From the NCBI RefSeq assembly GCF_001641085.1, contig NZ_LXIE01000001.1:62001-126000 (forward strand): a stretch of DNA of 64,000 nucleotides, in the 5' to 3' direction. Numbering within the stretch: the stretch's first letter is position 1; each line of letters begins with the position of its first letter. Under the pieces are notes generated by a model that saw only the letters and a list, made by a program, of their open reading frames with translations, was not told where the DNA came from and did no database searches. The DNA comes from Aequorivita soesokkakensis. Its GTDB lineage: Bacteria; Bacteroidota; Bacteroidia; Flavobacteriales; Flavobacteriaceae. A program made the position numbers and the translations under genes. Of the stretch, positions 31,986 through 41,674 are shown piece by piece.

Positions 31986-34862
31986 ATGAAAACAATTACA
32001 AAAACAGTACTCGTGGCTGCGATCTTCCTGTTGGGAGCTATTGCCTCGGCCCAAGAGTATTATGGAACTACCACTTTTGGCGATGGCTCCATTGACTTTG
32101 CATATCGTTCGGCTATGGACAGCCAAGGCAATGTTTATGCAGCAGGTATTTATTCAGGAACCATTACCATTGGCAACTCTATAACCTGGGCAGGAGGAAA
32201 TGCCGATGGTTTTTTGGCGAAATATGATAATGATGGAAACCCAGTTTGGGTGAAAGGTTTTGGTGGCGGATTTGACGATGTGGCAACTGATGTTGCTGTG
32301 GACGCTAATGACAATCTTTATATAACAGGTTACTTTCAAGGCGCCGGTTCTCAATCTTTCGATGCAGATCCGGGTCCGGGCGTGTACCAATTGAGCCAGC
32401 CTTCACCTTTTTTGAGCCGTGATTGTTTTATCATAAAATTGGATAGCAACGGCGATTTTGTTTGGGCAAAGCAAGTAAGTAACCCAGCGGGTGCAAATGT
32501 TAACGAAGATTCCAAATCTATCGAAGTTGACAGTGCTGGAAACGTATATATTGGCGGAAGCTTTGTGTATGCTGATTTTGATCCAGACCCGAACACTTCT
32601 TTTGAATTATTTTCAACCAATGGTGGCTCTTCGCCTGATGGATTTCTTTTGAAATTAGATACCGATGGGAATTTTATTTGGGTAAAAACTTTGGGATCAA
32701 CGGGTATTGTTGAAATAGTGGATATGGAGTTTGATGCGAATGAAGACATTTTGATTGGAGGAAGATTCAGAAATACGGTAGATCTTGATCCAAATGCAGG
32801 AACTTCAACCTTTACCTCAAACGGAGGCGATGATCTTTTTATGGCGAAACTTTCTTCCGATGGTGATTATATTTGGGGTCAGGCGTTTGGTGGTACTGGG
32901 TTGGATGTTTTTAAATCGATTAATAACCTACCTTCTGGCGTTTATGTGGAAGGAATGTTCTCCGGCACCGTTGATTTAGACCCAACGGCTGGCACGAATA
33001 CCCAAGTTTCCAACGGCCCTTACGATGCTTTTTTAAGCAAATTTGATACCAATGGAAATTATGACTTCAGTTACGTTCTTGGTGGCGAAACTACAGATCT
33101 TGAGCATTTTTACGATATAACCGAAGGCTTCAACGGAAACCTTTTTGTAACCGGAGCCTTTAATGGCACAACCGATTTTGACAATAGCGCTGCGGAAGCA
33201 CTTACAACTTCAAATGGAAAAACGGATAACTTCCTTATGGAAATGACAACTTCGGGTGAATATGTTAACCATTGGACTACAGGTGGCAACAATTCTGAAG
33301 ATTTTCCACAAGTGTATTTTAATGACGACAACCACATTTTAACAATGGGCTCGTTCAGAAGTACTTCCGTAGATTTTGATCCTTTTGCGGGTGAAGACAT
33401 TATTAATGTTGTAGGTTTTTATGATGGCTATTTTTCACACTACAACCTTTACAATAACGGAAACGACAATTGTGGTGGCGCCATTGCAGTTGCCTGTGGA
33501 GACATTGTTACTGGTGAAACTATTAATGACACAGATTCTGGAGGAAATGAGGCTAACGATGAATTTTACAGCTATACAGGAAACGGTACTCCACAAATAA
33601 TAACTGTTTCACTTTGTAACGGAACTGATTACGATTCTGCAATTAGAATTTATGATAACTGTGACCTTGCTAACCAAGTAGGTTATAATGATGATAATTG
33701 TGGCTTGCAGTCTGAAGCTACGTTCTACTCAGACGGAACCACAACCTATTTTATTATGATAGAAGGTTTCGGGACAAGTGCTGGAAACTTTACAATGGAA
33801 ATATCTTGCGTAGATACGGCAGTGAACGATGAATGTGAAAATGCCTTACCAATAGCTTGTGGCGAAACAGTTACCGGAACTACTGCCAATGCAACTTTTG
33901 ACGCTTCTGCCCCAGCCTGTGGCGGCGTTGACATTACCGGCCCTGGCGTTTGGTATGAATTCACGGATAACAGTGGTTTGGTTACAGATTACACCATTTC
34001 ACTTTGTAATGGAACGGATTACGACAGTAAATTAACTGTTTATTCAGGTACTTGCGGAGCGTTGGTTTGCGAAACTGCCAATGATGATGCTTGCGGACTT
34101 CAATCTGAAGTTTCTTTCCAAAGTGATGGAAATACAACTTATTACATTTTGGTACACGGTTTCTTGAATGCTACCGGAAACTTTACTTTGAATGTTGACT
34201 GTACTCCAGTACCGCCACCGAACGATATGATTACCAATGCAATTGATGTTGACCAAATAGGATTCCCTTACACAGACCCTGCCGTTGCAATGCCTGCAGC
34301 GACTACTGAAAACGGAAACCCTAACAATTGTGATCTTACGGGAGCTAATGGCGTTTGGTATAAATTCACAACAAACGTTGATGGAAATGCAGATGCTACA
34401 ATCGTTACTCCAGCGGGTGCAAGTTCAGTAACTTTTTACACGGCTGCTGATGAAAACGCTACAGAAGCAGATTTGACTTTGGTTGACCAAAATACAAATC
34501 AATGTGCGCCGGGCACTTCATCCTCAATATTCACTTTGGCCGACCAGACCTATTATGTTTTTGTAATGAATACAGGCGGAATAACCGATATTCTTATCAA
34601 TGCTACCGTGCTTGGTGTGGAAGACAACACGCTTGATGGTTTTAGTTTTTATCCAAACCCAACTAGCGATGTGGTTAACTTAAAAGCCACTTCAACAATA
34701 GATAATGTAGCTATTTACAATCTTTTGGGACAAAGAGTTATTGAAATGAATAATGCTGCCAATAGAATGGAATTAAATGTTTCAAACCTTGCTACAGGAA
34801 CCTACATTATGAAGGTTTCCATTGGCGGAGAAATTGGAACCTATAAAGTTATTAAGAACTAA
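31986..34862 (+). CDS. Large secreted T9SS cargo with beta-propeller-like and repeated domains
   Basis: This 958-residue protein has a signal peptide (1-22, ending ASAQ). SBBP-like beta-propeller repeats cover about 25-490 (DSQGNVYAAGIYSG, DANDNLYITGYF, DANEDILIGGRF). Two homologous cysteine-containing modules follow (about 495-610 and 612-735, both with SLCNGTDYDS and CGLQSE), then a third related module. A type A T9SS sorting domain ends it (FYPNPTSDVVNLK...ATGTYIMKV). It is predicted to be exported and attached to the cell surface. The ATG at 31986 is chosen over an in-frame GTG two codons earlier. It lies 29 bases behind the response regulator. Ligand unknown. Confidence 0.88.
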   Translation: MKTITKTVLVAAIFLLGAIASAQEYYGTTTFGDGSIDFAYRSAMDSQGNVYAAGIYSGTITIGNSITWAGGNADGFLAKYDNDGNPVWVKGFGGGFDDVATDVAVDANDNLYITGYFQGAGSQSFDADPGPGVYQLSQPSPFLSRDCFIIKLDSNGDFVWAKQVSNPAGANVNEDSKSIEVDSAGNVYIGGSFVYADFDPDPNTSFELFSTNGGSSPDGFLLKLDTDGNFIWVKTLGSTGIVEIVDMEFDANEDILIGGRFRNTVDLDPNAGTSTFTSNGGDDLFMAKLSSDGDYIWGQAFGGTGLDVFKSINNLPSGVYVEGMFSGTVDLDPTAGTNTQVSNGPYDAFLSKFDTNGNYDFSYVLGGETTDLEHFYDITEGFNGNLFVTGAFNGTTDFDNSAAEALTTSNGKTDNFLMEMTTSGEYVNHWTTGGNNSEDFPQVYFNDDNHILTMGSFRSTSVDFDPFAGEDIINVVGFYDGYFSHYNLYNNGNDNCGGAIAVACGDIVTGETINDTDSGGNEANDEFYSYTGNGTPQIITVSLCNGTDYDSAIRIYDNCDLANQVGYNDDNCGLQSEATFYSDGTTTYFIMIEGFGTSAGNFTMEISCVDTAVNDECENALPIACGETVTGTTANATFDASAPACGGVDITGPGVWYEFTDNSGLVTDYTISLCNGTDYDSKLTVYSGTCGALVCETANDDACGLQSEVSFQSDGNTTYYILVHGFLNATGNFTLNVDCTPVPPPNDMITNAIDVDQIGFPYTDPAVAMPAATTENGNPNNCDLTGANGVWYKFTTNVDGNADATIVTPAGASSVTFYTAADENATEADLTLVDQNTNQCAPGTSSSIFTLADQTYYVFVMNTGGITDILINATVLGVEDNTLDGFSFYPNPTSDVVNLKATSTIDNVAIYNLLGQRVIEMNNAANRMELNVSNLATGTYIMKVSIGGEIGTYKVIKN

Positions 34863-34889
34863 TTTTTCATAATTAGATTTAGTTAGTAG

Positions 34890-34920
34890 AGCAGGCCTTT
34901 TGTTTTGGGGCCTGCTTTCT
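34890..34920 (+). terminator. Terminator after the T9SS cargo gene
   Basis: AGCAGGCC (34890-34897) pairs with GGCCTGCT (34909-34916), followed by TTCTTTTT. Confidence 0.8.
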
Positions 34921-35012
34921 TTTTATAATATTAATGCCCCAAATAACCAGTAATACCAGTTCCCTACTTCAAAAGTCTATTTTGCTCAATGGGATTATTT
35001 ATTTTAAAAGTG

Positions 35013-35054
35013 TGGTGATAGTTTTGGTTCCATAACAAATAAAAACCATCACCA
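35013..35054 (+). promoter_or_regulatory. Inverted repeat overlapping a -7 box before the DUF4139 gene
   Basis: TGGTGATAGTTTT (35013-35025) and AAAACCATCACCA (35042-35054) are complementary at 12 of 13 positions and end at the ATG. The left arm contains TAGTTTTG (35019-35026), a match to TAnnTTTG. It could be a repressor operator, or a hairpin that hides the start if transcription begins further upstream. Confidence 0.4.
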
Positions 35055-37159
35055 TGAAAAATCTTACATTGTTCTTCGTTCTATTTCCTTTCGTTTTGTT
35101 TGCGAATTCGGAAAAACCTACAACTTCAAAAATTGAAAAAGTTACCGTTTATTTGGAAGGTGCTTCCATAGAGCGGAATTCTTCCGTAAACCTTATTTCA
35201 GGCGAAAACATTTTTGTTTTCAATAACCTTTCTCCAGATATTGATGAGAATAGTATTCAGATTTCGGGTCTTGGAAATACTTCCATTCTTTCAATAGTAT
35301 TCAATATAGATTATCTCGAAAAGAAAGAGGTTTCTGAAGAATACAAAACTTTAAAAAATGCTTTGGAAAATCTGGAAACACAAAAAAACGAGGTTGAAAA
35401 TGTTATTGACGGTTTTAAGCAAGAATTGCAATTATTGCAGCAAAACCAAAAAATTAATAGCGATGCAACGGACCTTTCTCTTGAAAAAGTTAAGGAAATG
35501 TCAGTTTATTACAGAAACCGTACAACAGAAATTAAAAACGCTATTTACAAACAGTATCAATTAATAACCGATTTAAAAAATAAAATCACCGACCATCAAA
35601 ACGAACTACTGAAGTTGGACGATTCCAAAAAAGAACAGCGTGGCGAAATAACCTTGAAGCTTAATTCCCCAAAACCCACAAACCTTGTTTTGAACATTAA
35701 GTACAACATTAAAAATGCGGGCTGGTTTCCCTTGTATGATATTCGCGCGATAAATACCTCCTCACCTATTGAATTTTCATATAAAGCCAATGTATATCAA
35801 CAAAGCGGGACGGATTGGGAAAACGTAAATGTGGTATTGTCAACGGGCGATCCAAATACCAATAATATTAAGCCCTCAATTTTTCCGAAGTATTTAAATT
35901 TCAACAATAAAAGCTATGCAAGCACAACTCCCGTTCGCAATAGCAAATACAAATACAACCCCACGATCCGCCGTGTTACCGGAACTGTTATCGACGATAC
36001 TGGTTTGCCGTTGCCGGGAGTAAATGTGATAGAGGTTGGAACATCAAACGGCACGCAAACAGATTTTGATGGACATTATACTTTGGATATTCAAGGTTCC
36101 CGTGAACTTGCTTATAGTTATGTAGGTTTTGAAACTGAAACGCTTCCTATCTATGCAAGCGCAATGAATGTTAATTTAAAACCCGGAGCTGTTTTAGAGG
36201 AAGTTGTTGTTACTGGTTATGGAAAAACAAATAATTCGCTTGATAAAGCCCTTTCTGGAAAAGCTGCGGGCGTTCAAGTAACAGGCGCTAATGGAAGACC
36301 TGGGCAAGGAACTTTTGTGCGTATAAGAGGAATGAGTTCACTTAATGCTGGTTCTTCTCCGCTCTATGTTTTGGATGGACAACCAGTTTCAGAAAGCGAT
36401 GTCCAGTATTTAGACGATAATTCAATTGCAGATATAAGAGTTTTAAAAGACGCTTCAGCAACTGCAATATACGGTTCTCGTGGAGCAAATGGGGTTGTTT
36501 TAATTACCACAAAGAAACCTGAGGAAATTTCTACTTCAATTAAAGAAACTGGAATAACCAATACACGTTTCGAAATAAAGGAAAAATACACTATCAAATC
36601 CAACGCAGAAATTACCGTGATAGAGGTTGACAATTTTGAACTTTCAGCCAATTATCAATATTATGCAGCGCCAGAGTTGAACGAAAATGTTTTTCTTACG
36701 GCAACCATAAAAAACTGGGAAAAATTTGACCTTTTAACCGGCGAAGCAAATATCTATTTTGAAGGAAGTTATGCAGGAAAGTCAATTATCAATCCACAAG
36801 CTACAGCAGATAGTTTGAACCTTTCCTTGGGAATTGATCCAAATATAATAGTGAAACGTGAAAAACTGGAAAATTTTAAGAGCAAGTCCTTTTTGGGTGC
36901 AACGAGAATCGTTGATAAAGGATATAAACTAGAAGTGAAAAACAATAAAAACACGCCGATAACCTTGGTTGTAGAAGATAGAATTCCAATTTCTGAAAAC
37001 AAGGAAATTAAAGTAGAAGATATTGAAACTGGTTCTTCCGAATACAATGATAAAACAGGGATTATGCGTTGGAAAATTGACCTTCAAGCGAATGCTTCAG
37101 ATAAAAAGGAGTTTACCTATACTGTGAAATATCCAAAATTTAAAAAGGTTTATTTGTAA
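35054..37159 (+). CDS. DUF4140/DUF4139 (MuiA-like) protein with inserted SusC-type carboxypeptidase-like and plug domains
   Basis: This 701-residue protein has a signal peptide (1-17), a DUF4140 domain (about 25-125), a coiled coil (95-190) and the start of a DUF4139 beta domain (200-290). A carboxypeptidase-regulatory-like domain is then inserted (308-385: GTVIDDTGLPLPGVNV...DFDGHYTL), with a TonB plug of SusC/RagA type (386-490: VVVTGYG, FVRIRGMSSLNAGSSPLYVLDG, DASATAIYGSRGANGVV). DUF4139 resumes at about 500-701. No receptor barrel follows. It is probably periplasmic or outer-membrane-associated; the plug-like part may be a protein-protein interface. The MuiA name in other bacteria relates to mucoidy, but function here is unknown. 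Confidence 0.85.
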   Translation: MKNLTLFFVLFPFVLFANSEKPTTSKIEKVTVYLEGASIERNSSVNLISGENIFVFNNLSPDIDENSIQISGLGNTSILSIVFNIDYLEKKEVSEEYKTLKNALENLETQKNEVENVIDGFKQELQLLQQNQKINSDATDLSLEKVKEMSVYYRNRTTEIKNAIYKQYQLITDLKNKITDHQNELLKLDDSKKEQRGEITLKLNSPKPTNLVLNIKYNIKNAGWFPLYDIRAINTSSPIEFSYKANVYQQSGTDWENVNVVLSTGDPNTNNIKPSIFPKYLNFNNKSYASTTPVRNSKYKYNPTIRRVTGTVIDDTGLPLPGVNVIEVGTSNGTQTDFDGHYTLDIQGSRELAYSYVGFETETLPIYASAMNVNLKPGAVLEEVVVTGYGKTNNSLDKALSGKAAGVQVTGANGRPGQGTFVRIRGMSSLNAGSSPLYVLDGQPVSESDVQYLDDNSIADIRVLKDASATAIYGSRGANGVVLITTKKPEEISTSIKETGITNTRFEIKEKYTIKSNAEITVIEVDNFELSANYQYYAAPELNENVFLTATIKNWEKFDLLTGEANIYFEGSYAGKSIINPQATADSLNLSLGIDPNIIVKREKLENFKSKSFLGATRIVDKGYKLEVKNNKNTPITLVVEDRIPISENKEIKVEDIETGSSEYNDKTGIMRWKIDLQANASDKKEFTYTVKYPKFKKVYL

Positions 37160-37165
37160 ATTTAA

Positions 37166-37195
37166 AAGCGGCGATGCATCAATGCATCGCCGCTT
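37166..37195. terminator. Bidirectional terminator between convergent genes
   Basis: A 12-14 bp perfect GC-rich stem: AAGCGGCGATGCAT (37166-37179) and ATGCATCGCCGCTT (37182-37195), flanked by A-run and T-run. It ends both the DUF4139 gene and the secreted-protein gene on the other strand. Confidence 0.9.
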
Positions 37196-37198
37196 CTT

Positions 37199-37987
37199 TT
37201 AATTAATATTTTGTCCAACATTCAAGTCTCCCGGTGAGTCATCTGCTGGGGCATTCCAGTTAAAATCACCATATGTATTGCCCGTTCCCGTGAGTTGCAA
37301 TGAATAACCAATTGGTGTTGTGGCATCAGATTCTTGAACGCCAATATCTATTGACATTAAACCATCTGCAACATTTGCAGTGGCAAGAAAAGAACCTTCA
37401 TAACTTATAAATTGAAGAACTTCACTGTTGGAAATTTTAATCAAAGCAATACCATCAGGGCCATTTTGGATATTGTTATATGGAAAGCTCACTGCGCCAA
37501 AGTTATTAGATTCATTGTCAATTATTCCTGATAAAGTGAGCCCGTAATAAACAGTTCCATTTGCTCCATTATAAAATAATAATCGATAATTGCTCAAATC
37601 TAAACCTGTTGGTCCTGCAATCTCAACAAACTCGCCAACGTCTCCACCAACATTGTCATAATGAAATTCATTGATCCAAGGTTCAACGGCTATTCTATCT
37701 AAGCAATAAATATTTTCCCAATTTGTGCCGTTCCAAATTTGCAGACATCCAATAGACTCTACAAAAATCATTAAACCAACATCGTTAGTGGAAGGATTTA
37801 TTAAATCACGTTCTGCAGCAACTTCCACCCGCGGCGGCATTATACCTTTATAAGTAACACCGCCATCAGAGGTACTACTAACTTCAAGCATTGAAGAACT
37901 ACTGGGGTTTACTGTTCCAATCCCCACCTGGCCAAATACATTCCAGATTGTAAAGCCAGCACAAAAAACTAAGACAATTGTTTTCAT
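37199..37987 (-). CDS. Secreted lamin-tail-like protein
   Basis: This 262-residue protein has a signal peptide (1-19, ending VFGQ) followed by VGIGTVNPSSSSMLEV, the opening typical of Bacteroidota surface and tail-spike-like proteins, and CLQIWNGTNWENIYC. Residues about 105-250 resemble a lamin-tail domain (WINEFHYDNVGGDVGEFVEIAG...LSNYRLLFYNG). No T9SS sorting domain is present, so it may be a short member or use another anchor. A single gene; function unknown. Confidence 0.7.
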   Translation of the reverse strand: MKTIVLVFCAGFTIWNVFGQVGIGTVNPSSSSMLEVSSTSDGGVTYKGIMPPRVEVAAERDLINPSTNDVGLMIFVESIGCLQIWNGTNWENIYCLDRIAVEPWINEFHYDNVGGDVGEFVEIAGPTGLDLSNYRLLFYNGANGTVYYGLTLSGIIDNESNNFGAVSFPYNNIQNGPDGIALIKISNSEVLQFISYEGSFLATANVADGLMSIDIGVQESDATTPIGYSLQLTGTGNTYGDFNWNAPADDSPGDLNVGQNIN

Positions 37988-38136
37988 AACTATGATATTT
38001 AGTCATAGCTAAGAAGGTAAATTCAAAATAAAGATTAGATCGGGCACTTATTGCCGGGGAGAAGTAATTATCTAATTTAATGAATTCTTGTGTTTTATTA
38101 AAACACGAATGTGTTAAAATTAATTCTTTTAAAAAA

Positions 38137-39582
38137 TTATGAATCTAAATCGAAGGTTTCAGAAGGGTTTTCCTGTGGATCATAATTAAGCATCCCTTCA
38201 CCATCCGCAATTATGGTGCATACCGTTGCATCACCCGTAACGTTTACTATAGTGCGGAACATATCCAAAATTCTATCAACTGGAAAAATAATAGCAATCC
38301 AAGCCGGATTTAGCCCAACCGATTCCAAAACTATTATTAACATCACCAAACCTGCACTTGGCACGGCGGCTGAACCAATTGATGCCAAAGTTGCCGTAAG
38401 TACAATGGTTAGTTGTTGCCCTAACGTTAAATCAATCATATGCAACTGTGCAAGAAAAACAACCGCTACCGCTTGATATAAACAGGTTCCGTCCATATTT
38501 ACTGTAGCGCCAATTGGCAAAACAAAACTGGTAATCTTTTTATCGACACCTAAATTTTCTTCAACACATTCCATCGTTACAGGCAAGGTGGCGGCACTGC
38601 TTGATGTTGAAAATGCCAATGTTTGCGCAGGAGCCATTGCTTTAAAAAATCCTTTATAAGGAATTTTCTTTACAAAAAGTTTCATCAAAATTGGATAAAC
38701 TATGAAAATCATCAACATCAACCCTATAAACACAGTAAGCGAATACCAACTTAAACCTTTAAATATCTCATAAACCTTACCAATATCGTCTCCCGCCATT
38801 TTGCTCACAACACCCGCCAAAAGTGCAAATACGAAAAAAGGTGCTGCCTGCATCACTAAATCTACCATTTTTAAAAACACCTCCATCGCGCTGTCCATAA
38901 ATGCCGTTACAGGCTGCGATTTTTCGTTTGGTATAAGAAGCAAACAGACCCCAAAGAAAATTCCGAAGAAAATAATCTGAAGCATCAACCCATTGTTTGT
39001 CAGTGAAAAGAAAAAGTTTTCGGGAACCAAATCTACCAAAGGTTGTAAAGGAGTTGTTTCCTTTGTTTGTTCAGCAGTTTGCATTTTTTCGGTTACGGAG
39101 GCATCCCGAAGCTCACCTTTTGAAAGATCTGTGATTTTTTGTGCACGTTCAAAGAAAGCTGGATCCTGCAAATAATTTATTCCGTCTTTTATTTGATGAC
39201 CTTCCGATGCTGCCCAAATTTCATAACTTATTCTGTTATCAATTCTGCTTTGCTCATCAATCAATTTTCCCGGTTGGATAATATTTACGAGCGCCAACCC
39301 CATTCCCACGGCAAAAAGGGTAGTCAACAAATATGCAAGTAAGGTCTTCCCTCCCATTCTTCCCAAACTGGAAGCGTCGCCAATGTTTGCAACGCCACTG
39401 ATAATTGAAACTAGTACCAACGGAACGGCAATCAATTTTAAAAGATTGATAAAGATTTTACCAAAAGGCGCTATCCAATCAATGGTGAATTCACTCCATC
39501 CCAATTGGCTGGAAAGCAATGCCCAGATTATTCCTAAAACCAATCCGATGATTATTTTCCAGTGTAGCGCTAATTTTTTCAT
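38137..39582 (-). CDS. Dicarboxylate/amino-acid:cation symporter (DAACS/SLC1 family)
   Basis: This 481-residue secondary transporter has eight helices plus two re-entrant loops. Hallmarks are the serine-rich TLAFSTSSSAATLP near 325, GATVNMDGTCLYQAV near 365 and the C-terminal NVTGDATVCTIIADGEG. It imports glutamate, aspartate or C4-dicarboxylates with Na+ or H+. A loop insertion of about 60 residues (130-190) lies between helices, longer than in GltP. It lies downstream of aroC on the same strand with a 16-base gap. Confidence 0.93.
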   Translation of the reverse strand: MKKLALHWKIIIGLVLGIIWALLSSQLGWSEFTIDWIAPFGKIFINLLKLIAVPLVLVSIISGVANIGDASSLGRMGGKTLLAYLLTTLFAVGMGLALVNIIQPGKLIDEQSRIDNRISYEIWAASEGHQIKDGINYLQDPAFFERAQKITDLSKGELRDASVTEKMQTAEQTKETTPLQPLVDLVPENFFFSLTNNGLMLQIIFFGIFFGVCLLLIPNEKSQPVTAFMDSAMEVFLKMVDLVMQAAPFFVFALLAGVVSKMAGDDIGKVYEIFKGLSWYSLTVFIGLMLMIFIVYPILMKLFVKKIPYKGFFKAMAPAQTLAFSTSSSAATLPVTMECVEENLGVDKKITSFVLPIGATVNMDGTCLYQAVAVVFLAQLHMIDLTLGQQLTIVLTATLASIGSAAVPSAGLVMLIIVLESVGLNPAWIAIIFPVDRILDMFRTIVNVTGDATVCTIIADGEGMLNYDPQENPSETFDLDS

Positions 39583-39598
39583 ATAAATTTTACGTTTT

Positions 39599-40663
39599 TT
39601 AAAATCTTGAAATTTTGTTCAATAAATAGAAATCTGCCAAAACCAATGCTGCCATTGCTTCCACAATAGGTACTGCTCGCGGAACGACACAAGGGTCGTG
39701 CCTGCCTTTTCCTTCGGCTTCGGCTTTGTTTCCTTTGTTATCTATGGTTTCTTGTTTTTGCATAATGGTTGCAACAGGTTTAAAAGCAACATTAAAATAA
39801 ATATCTTCCCCGTTGCTTATTCCGCCCTGTATTCCACCACTGTAATTGCTTTTCGTACTTCCATCTTCATTAAAAGCATCATTGTGTTCACTGCCTTTCA
39901 TTCTCGTTCCTGCAAAACCGCTTCCGTATTCAAAGCCTTTTACGGCGTTTATGGAAAGCATTGCTTTGCCCAATTCGGCATGCAGTTTGTCGAAAACCGG
40001 TTCGCCCAAACCTATGGGTACATTTTGGATCACACAACTCACAATTCCGCCAATGGTATTCCCTTCTTTTCTGATAGATTTTATATAATCTTCCATTTTT
40101 GAAGCCATTTCAGCATTTGGGCAACGGACGGGATTTTTTTCTATTTCTGAAAAGTCAAGTTCTGAATAATGCTGTTTAAGCTCCATTTCCCCAACTGAAG
40201 AAACATAAGCTGTAATTTTAACTCCTGCCAATAATTGTTTCGCTATTGCTCCGGCAACAACCCTACAAGCGGTTTCACGTGCAGAAGAACGGCCACCGCC
40301 GCGATAGTCGCGAATTCCGTATTTTTTATCATAGGTATAATCAGCGTGTGATGGACGGTAAATGTCTTTTATATGGCTGTAATCCTTACTTTTCTGATCG
40401 GTATTTTCAATAATGAATCCAATGGGCGTTCCCGTGGTTTTTCCATCAAAAATCCCTGAGAGAAATTTTACTTCATCTTCCTCTTTCCTTTGGGTAACTA
40501 TAGCAGATTGGCCAGGTTTTCGGCGTTGCATTTCAAAATTGATTGCTTCAAAATCGAGGGAAAGTCCTGCGGGACAACCCTCTATGATTCCGCCAATAGC
40601 GGAACCGTGCGATTCTCCAAAAGTGGTGAGTTTAAAAATTTTTCCGAAGGAATTGCCCGCCAT
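39599..40663 (-). CDS. aroC: Chorismate synthase
   Basis: This 354-residue protein starts [19 protein letters not shown], with the signature [18 protein letters not shown], the second motif [18 protein letters not shown] near 120 and the third [17 protein letters not shown] near 325. It converts EPSP to chorismate with reduced FMN. The start at 40663 is chosen because residues upstream of it are non-homologous and the promoter lies at 40678-40708. Confidence 0.96.
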   Translation of the reverse strand: MAGNSFGKIFKLTTFGESHGSAIGGIIEGCPAGLSLDFEAINFEMQRRKPGQSAIVTQRKEEDEVKFLSGIFDGKTTGTPIGFIIENTDQKSKDYSHIKDIYRPSHADYTYDKKYGIRDYRGGGRSSARETACRVVAGAIAKQLLAGVKITAYVSSVGEMELKQHYSELDFSEIEKNPVRCPNAEMASKMEDYIKSIRKEGNTIGGIVSCVIQNVPIGLGEPVFDKLHAELGKAMLSINAVKGFEYGSGFAGTRMKGSEHNDAFNEDGSTKSNYSGGIQGGISNGEDIYFNVAFKPVATIMQKQETIDNKGNKAEAEGKGRHDPCVVPRAVPIVEAMAALVLADFYLLNKISRF

Positions 40664-40677
40664 AGATGTGTTTTCAA

Positions 40678-40708
40678 CAAATGTAAACGATAGTAACGAA
40701 TAATGAAA
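40678..40708 (-). promoter_or_regulatory. Promoter for aroC
   Basis: On the minus strand TACATTTG (plus 40678-40685) with TTTC (plus 40705-40708) 19 bases upstream. It sits 14 bases from the chosen aroC ATG. Confidence 0.5.
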
Positions 40709-40836
40709 ATAAACGGTATTCTTAATCTTTTGGAAACATTCTGCATTCCAAATAACGCTAAAGCACACCAAGCGTAACATTCACATAAAATGTTTGCCAA
40801 CTGATTTTTGGAAATTTGTTTCATAAATATTTCTAC

Positions 40837-41673
40837 TTGAAAAGAAAAGTTGAACTTGTTGTAATATCTGACGTCCATTTAGGAACTTACGGCTGTCACG
40901 CCAAAGAACTTCTAAACTATTTAAACTCTATAAAGCCCAAAAAAATAATTCTAAATGGTGATATTATTGATATTTGGCAATTCAGAAAGCGATATTTCCC
41001 AAAGGCGCATCTCTTAATCATAAAAAAACTATTATCATTTGCCACAAAGGGAGCCAAGGTTTATTACATAACAGGAAATCATGACGAAAAACTCCGCAGG
41101 TTCAGTAATACCAAAATGGGTAATATCCAAATAATAGATAAATTGTTGCTCAATTTAGACGGAAAAAAAGCTTGGTTTTTTCACGGGGATGTTTTTGACG
41201 CTTCCATACAGCATGCCAAATGGATTGCAAAACTTGGAGGTTGGGGTTATGATTTTTTAATTCTTATAAATAGATTTATAAACTATTTTTTGGAAAAATT
41301 TGGTCGTGAAAAATATTCATTGTCAAAAAAAATAAAGAATAGCGTAAAAAGTGCAATCAAATTTATAGACGACTTTGAAACAACGGCAACAGACTTGGCC
41401 ATTGACAATGACTTTGACTATGTGGTATGCGGTCATATCCATCAACCTTGCATTAAAAAAGTGAAAACGCCAAAAGGAAGTTGCCAATATTTAAATAGCG
41501 GTGATTGGGTGGAAAATCTTACAGCTCTGGAGTATAATAACGAACGATGGAACTTATATTCATATAATGACCGTCAAAATATATTTATTCCGGAGGAAAT
41601 TTTATTTGAGGAAGAAAACGAAGGTTTTGAAAGTATGGTAGCTGCAATGAAAGCTTTCAAAACGCTGCTCTAA
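40837..41673 (+). CDS. lpxH: UDP-2,3-diacylglucosamine hydrolase-like metallophosphoesterase
   Basis: This calcineurin-like phosphoesterase has metal-binding motifs SDVHLG, NGDIIDIW, GNHDEKLR, FHGD and CGHIHQP in order. Such LpxH/LpxG-like enzymes cut UDP-diacylglucosamine in lipid A synthesis. No ATG or GTG is available: the in-frame starts are TTG at 40816 and TTG at 40837. I favour 40837 (M-KRKVELVVISDVHLG) because it begins just before the first strand and gives about 278 residues. Membership is clear; lpxH as the exact name is inferred. Confidence 0.82.
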   Translation: MKRKVELVVISDVHLGTYGCHAKELLNYLNSIKPKKIILNGDIIDIWQFRKRYFPKAHLLIIKKLLSFATKGAKVYYITGNHDEKLRRFSNTKMGNIQIIDKLLLNLDGKKAWFFHGDVFDASIQHAKWIAKLGGWGYDFLILINRFINYFLEKFGREKYSLSKKIKNSVKSAIKFIDDFETTATDLAIDNDFDYVVCGHIHQPCIKKVKTPKGSCQYLNSGDWVENLTALEYNNERWNLYSYNDRQNIFIPEEILFEEENEGFESMVAAMKAFKTLL

Positions 41674-41674
41674 A

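Noticed and set aside
38080-38110. Terminator for the dicarboxylate symporter (GTGTTTT-ATT-AAAACAC)
   Set aside because: The stem is symmetrical and AT-rich with no T-run in the correct direction; too weak to call.
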